Assembly (NCBI GenBank): GCA_021823085.1
Contig: JAKAPG010000070.1
Span: forward strand, 1-8,229
Direction: 5' to 3'
Length of the DNA stretch: 8,229 nt
Origin: Thermoplasmata archaeon
GTDB taxonomy: Archaea > Thermoplasmatota > Thermoplasmata > Lutacidiplasmatales > UBA184
Program-made: the position numbers and the translations under genes
Shown: in pieces, positions 6,487-8,229 of the stretch
Layout of the letters: each line of letters begins with the position of its first letter
How positions within the stretch are numbered: the first letter of the stretch is position 1
Notes under the pieces: model-generated
What the model saw: only the letters and a program-made list of their open reading frames with translations
Told to the model about the DNA's origin: nothing
The model's database searches: none

Positions 6487-6646
6487 CGGGCCGCGTCGAG
6501 GAGAGGAGGGGGATGACGGTTTCGCTGTGCGGATGGCGTCGAAGCGCGTAGAACCCCGATAGCTGGTGGCGCCATCGTCATCGGCCCCCGGCGGCTTCAA
6601 ATCCCCGGCCGGACTGGCACGGCCCGGCGAAGGGAGAGTATCGGCG
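6487..6646. promoter_or_regulatory. divergent intergenic region, radical SAM gene / psmA
   Basis: This 160-nt gap separates two divergent genes and must hold both promoters. Possible elements are weak: TTCAAAT near 6596-6602 for psmA and a GCTATCGG on the minus strand near 6557-6564 for the radical SAM gene. A purine-rich AGGGAGAG at 6631-6638 lies about 9 nt before the psmA ATG and could be its ribosome binding site. I see no clear TATA box and no repeat. Confidence 0.4.
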
Positions 6647-7417
6647 ATGGAGATGCAACCCGGACAGATGGCGTACGACCGGGCCAGCACCGTATTCTCC
6701 CCGGACGGGCGCCTCTTCCAGGTCGAGTATGCCCTGCAGGCGATCCAAATGGGAGGGACCGCGGTCGCCGTCACCTACGAGGGCGGGATCATCTTCGTCG
6801 CCTATCGGAACCTGCCCGTGAGCTCGCTCGCGGAGGCAGGGTCGATCGAGAAGAGCTTCGCGATCGACTTGGGACTCGGCTGCGTCACGGCCGGGCTCAT
6901 CGCCGACTCACGCGTCCTGGTCGAGTACCTCCGTGTGGAGGCGCAGCGACACCGGATCCTCTACAACGAGGTCGCTCCCTACACGCTGCTCGGCAACGGC
7001 CTCGGGACCCTCCTCCAGCAGTACACCCAGTACGGCGGAACCCGTCCGTTCGCGGTCTCGCTCCTCCTCGGCGGGTTCACGGACGGGGTTGCCGGCCTCA
7101 TCGAGCTCGACCCAAGCGGGGCGACGATCGGCTGGAAGGCCTATGCGATCGGCCGGAACCGGCGCGCGGTCGCCGACTTCCTCGAAGAGAAGATCCCGGA
7201 CCCGCGCACCGAGGAGACCGCGTTCCAGCTCGCGGTCCAGGCGGTCGCTGAGGGCTCTCCCACTCCCTTTCCGCCCGAGGCGCTCGACGTCGCCGTCCTC
7301 GAGCCGAACACCGAGCTTCGCCGGCTGTCGGCGACCGAGATCGCGCGCCGGGTCGCCGGGATGCCGTTCATCGGCTCGCCGAACCGGACCGGCGGCAAGT
7401 CGAACGGGAAGCCGTAG
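6647..7417 (+). CDS. psmA: 20S proteasome alpha subunit
   Basis: The alpha subunits form the outer heptameric rings of the 20S proteasome, gate the channel and dock the activating ATPases. The 256-aa product has the alpha signature YDRASTVFSPDGRLFQVEYA (10-29), SIEK (66-69) with the Lys that receives the C-terminal tails of activators, LIADSRVL (84-91), QQYTQYGGTRPF (124-135) and DPSGATIGWKAYAIG (155-169). The start at 6647 puts about nine residues before the Tyr-Asp-Arg gate motif, as usual, and has a purine-rich site upstream. The loop after GGIIFVA reads YRNLPVSSL instead of the usual DKR/EKR form, and the last 15 residues are Gly/Lys/Asn-rich rather than acidic. It could be the only alpha subunit or a diverged paralogue. 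It ends 2 nt from the convergent uvrC stop. Confidence 0.94.
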   Translation: MEMQPGQMAYDRASTVFSPDGRLFQVEYALQAIQMGGTAVAVTYEGGIIFVAYRNLPVSSLAEAGSIEKSFAIDLGLGCVTAGLIADSRVLVEYLRVEAQRHRILYNEVAPYTLLGNGLGTLLQQYTQYGGTRPFAVSLLLGGFTDGVAGLIELDPSGATIGWKAYAIGRNRRAVADFLEEKIPDPRTEETAFQLAVQAVAEGSPTPFPPEALDVAVLEPNTELRRLSATEIARRVAGMPFIGSPNRTGGKSNGKP

Positions 7418-7419
7418 GC

Positions 7420-8229
7420 CTACGAGGACGTCTCCGATCGCTTGTCCCGCCCCCGATGGGTCGGGGCCGCCGCGCTTTCCATCTCGTCCCTCAGGCGGAT
7501 CCGTCGCCGCGTTCGATGGTAGGTGATCGCGAATCGGTGCGCCTCGTCACGCACCGCTCGCAGCAACAGCATCGGGGGCGAGTTGGGGTTGGGCGTGCGC
7601 GGATCCCGGCGATCGGGAACGTAGACCTCCTCCTCGCGCTTCGCGAGCCCGATCGTCGGGAACCTCTCGGCGATCCCCAGCGCCGCGAGGCTCGAGAGCG
7701 CGCTGCCGAGCTGGCCCGGTCCCCCGTCGATGAGCAACAGGTCCGGCAGGACCTCCTCCTCCGCGAGGCGTCGGGCGTATCTCCGCCGGACGACCTCGGC
7801 GACCATCGCAAAGTCGTTCGTTCCCTCGACCGACCGGATCCGGTAGCGGCGGTACTCCGACTTCTTCGGAGCCCCGTTCTCGAAGACGACGACCGAGCCC
7901 ACGGCCTCGTAGCCCTGAAAGATCGAGATGTCAATCCCTTCGATCCTCCGGGGAAGGGTCGGGAGCTCGAACAGGTTCTGGAGGGCGACCAGGACCTCCC
8001 GCGGGGCCGCTCGAGGTTCGACGTGCGTGAGGCTCGAGCGGGCGAGGCTGACGGCGAGCCGGGCCAGCGAGGCATAGCGGCCCGTGGGCCGGAACTGGAC
8101 CTCAACCCCGCGCGTGCCGAACAGCTCGTCCAGGGCCGTGTCGATCCCGGCGGGGCGCACGCCGGCGATGCAGATGCGCTGCGGGAGCTCGATCCGGTTG
8201 CCGTAGTACTGCGCGAGGAACTGGCGCAA
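7420..8229 (-). CDS. uvrC: UvrC excinuclease subunit, C-terminal part (5' end beyond the window)
   Basis: UvrC makes both incisions beside a DNA lesion marked by UvrA/UvrB. Only the last 269 residues are here; the gene enters from the right edge in frame (FLAQYYGNRIELP). This part is the RNase H-like nuclease domain that makes the 5' cut. The conserved acids and histidine are visible in fragment numbering: Asp100 (IEGIDIS), Asp139 (TNDFAMVAEV), Asp168 (LLLIDGGPGQL) and His231 (RDEAHRFAITYHR), with AKREEEVYVP at 196-205. The gene stops about 30 residues after that His motif with a charged tail, so the usual C-terminal helix-hairpin-helix pair is absent. The stop is 2 nt from the psmA stop on the other strand. 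Confidence 0.95.
   Translation of the reverse strand: MRQFLAQYYGNRIELPQRICIAGVRPAGIDTALDELFGTRGVEVQFRPTGRYASLARLAVSLARSSLTHVEPRAAPREVLVALQNLFELPTLPRRIEGIDISIFQGYEAVGSVVVFENGAPKKSEYRRYRIRSVEGTNDFAMVAEVVRRRYARRLAEEEVLPDLLLIDGGPGQLGSALSSLAALGIAERFPTIGLAKREEEVYVPDRRDPRTPNPNSPPMLLLRAVRDEAHRFAITYHRTRRRIRLRDEMESAAAPTHRGRDKRSETSS

Noticed and set aside
6566..6646. Longer psmA reading frame from an upstream start
   Set aside because: The extra 27 residues are low-complexity and do not belong to the alpha subunit, which normally starts a few residues before the Tyr-Asp-Arg motif; ATG 6647 also has a purine-rich site upstream.
6487..6774. N-terminal extension of the radical SAM frame
   Set aside because: It would overlap the start of psmA on the opposite strand and has no recognisable sequence; ATG 6486 gives a normal-looking protein.
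1..8229. CRISPR arrays, insertion sequences or toxin-antitoxin genes
   Set aside because: No spaced direct repeats, terminal inverted repeats, transposase motifs or paired small genes of such families were seen.

Overview
The window looks like a piece of chromosome from a high-GC archaeon, most likely an uncultured Thermoplasmatota lineage. The pointers are a membrane-anchored archaeal LonB protease closely resembling the Thermoplasma type, an archaeal-type NMN adenylyltransferase (NadM), a 20S proteasome alpha subunit, a tRNA-Thr without encoded CCA, TATA-like promoter elements and ATGA-coupled genes. FolD and UvrC are families shared with bacteria. The lineage call is an inference from recalled family features, not from a database search.

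Layout, left to right. (1) 50-1182, minus: a decayed tyrosine recombinase (integrase) gene. It is broken into pieces in different frames, but catalytic boxes and a C-terminal Cys ribbon are still readable. It starts about 20 nt from the 3' end of tRNA-Thr(CGU) (1204-1276, minus), the usual place for an integrated element. (2) 1333-4270, minus: an operon lonB - 83-aa Cys protein - nadM, with both junctions overlapping as ATGA. (3) An AT-rich patch at 4199-4230 separates lonB from folD (4311-5198, plus); folD overlaps a small Cys/His-rich protein gene (5195-5536, plus) by ATGA. (4) The small gene runs convergently into a radical SAM gene (5359-6486, minus), overlapping it by 178 nt. (5) A divergent intergenic region of 160 nt leads to psmA (6647-7417, plus). 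(6) psmA converges, with a 2-nt gap, on uvrC (7420-8229, minus), whose 5' part lies outside the window.

Functionally these are mostly housekeeping genes: protein quality control (LonB, proteasome alpha), NAD synthesis, one-carbon metabolism, nucleotide excision repair and an uncharacterised radical SAM enzyme. I do not see a new defence or mobile system. The points most worth checking are a FolD that lacks the cyclohydrolase lysine and several other active-site residues, a UvrC that ends before the usual helix-hairpin-helix domain, the integrase relic at tRNA-Thr, and a lonB gene with no canonical start codon where the family normally begins.
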